Assembly: GCA_029212885.1 (NCBI GenBank)
Contig: JARGPC010000006.1
Span: 62,001 to 126,000, forward strand
From: Coxiellaceae bacterium
GTDB lineage: Bacteria > Pseudomonadota > Gammaproteobacteria > Coxiellales > Coxiellaceae
Reading direction: 5' to 3'
Length of the DNA: 64,000 nt
Shown: positions 63,804 to 64,000 of the stretch, in pieces
How the letters are laid out: every line of letters begins with the position of its first letter
Position numbering within the stretch: position 1 is the stretch's first letter
The notes under the pieces: model-generated
Told to the model about the DNA's origin: nothing
What the model saw: the letters and a program-made list of their open reading frames with translations, nothing else
The model's database searches: none
Made by a program: the position numbers and the translations under genes

Positions 63804-64000
63804 ATGATAAAACAGTGGACTCGATTAATTGTTATAGCCAGCCTAAGTATTATAATCGCAGGCTGCGGCATTCATTTCCGCTCCCCCGATGAGCTACCCG
63901 CTGGCTTGCGAAGCATGTATCTGCAGACCTCCGACCCATATTCGAATTTAAGTAATTTATTAAATCGAATGTTTGCTGCGCTAGATATCAAAATGGCAAA
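63804..64000 (+). CDS. lptE: LPS-assembly lipoprotein LptE, N-terminal part (runs off the window)
   Basis: The 65 visible codons read MIKQWTRLIVIASLSIIIAG then CGIHFRSPDELPAGLRSMYL: a lipoprotein signal with lipobox IIAGC and the LptE start CGFHLR-like. The partner and plug of the LptD outer-membrane LPS translocon. Begins 2 nt after the leuS stop without a clear Shine-Dalgarno, so it is probably coupled to leuS. A product of Lnt-dependent lipidation. Confidence 0.92.
   Translation, partial: MIKQWTRLIVIASLSIIIAGCGIHFRSPDELPAGLRSMYLQTSDPYSNLSNLLNRMFAALDIKMA

Overview
This window looks like part of the chromosome of a gammaproteobacterium, most likely in or near the order Legionellales (Coxiella/Legionella/Berkiella-like, probably host-associated). 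The case rests on the gyrA-serC-cmk and corC-lnt / leuS-lptE orders, a secreted EnhB-like protein, several large orphan proteins with ankyrin or cysteine-hydrolase-like regions (effector-like), a bacterial SET-domain protein, and moderate-to-low G+C. The genus cannot be named from the sequence alone. Coding density is high, and every core gene seen is intact.

Layout: (1) 1-4107, minus: gyrA, serC and the start of cmk. (2) 4216-8037: cold-shock protein with a long leader and terminator, DbpA helicase, convergent SET-domain protein, MTA/SAH deaminase. (3) 8143-11979: HMG-CoA lyase, a Fur-box-preceded membrane protein of unknown function, a small secreted protein and a Bcr/CflA efflux pump. (4) 12058-21421, minus: a six-gene signalling operon (winged-helix protein, 1354-residue hybrid histidine kinase, CheR, CheB, two REC-GGDEF-EAL proteins). 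(5) 21498-28603: patatin, TypA, a secreted coiled-coil protein, and a complete glycerol module (glpK divergent from glpD-glpF). (6) 28621-38575: a 934-residue ankyrin/cysteine-hydrolase-like protein, EnhB-like protein, a VTT / CDP-alcohol transferase / disulfide-reductase cluster, a small secreted protein and an 840-residue orphan. (7) 38572-42731, minus: cyoABCD plus an RRM protein. (8) 42838-48661: two orphan proteins, DedA, uvrB, aspartate aminotransferase, tRNA-Asn. (9) 48662-53256: repeats, a corrinoid-adenosyltransferase remnant, an OYE flavoenzyme, the intact adenosyltransferase, an ankyrin protein, ThpR and an acidic protein. (10) 53295-64000: POT transporter, TrpR, ferrochelatase, CorC, Lnt, three orphan genes (one TraI_2-like), LeuS and the start of LptE.

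Functionally the window combines housekeeping (DNA topology and repair, translation, heme and lipoprotein maturation), aerobic quinol oxidation fed partly by glycerol-3-phosphate, and an accessory layer of candidate effectors. The signalling operon is the most system-like element. It has CheR and CheB but no chemoreceptor, and the kinase carries a Glu-rich coiled coil with matches to the chemoreceptor methylation consensus, suggesting a methylation-tuned kinase that drives c-di-GMP output.

The non-coding part is unusually rich in repeats: a CCCGGAT-type palindromic family at seven loci (three just after stop codons), a MITE-like family with terminal inverted repeats (two clear copies), a 125-bp imperfect palindrome and a 41-bp tandem repeat beside tRNA-Asn.
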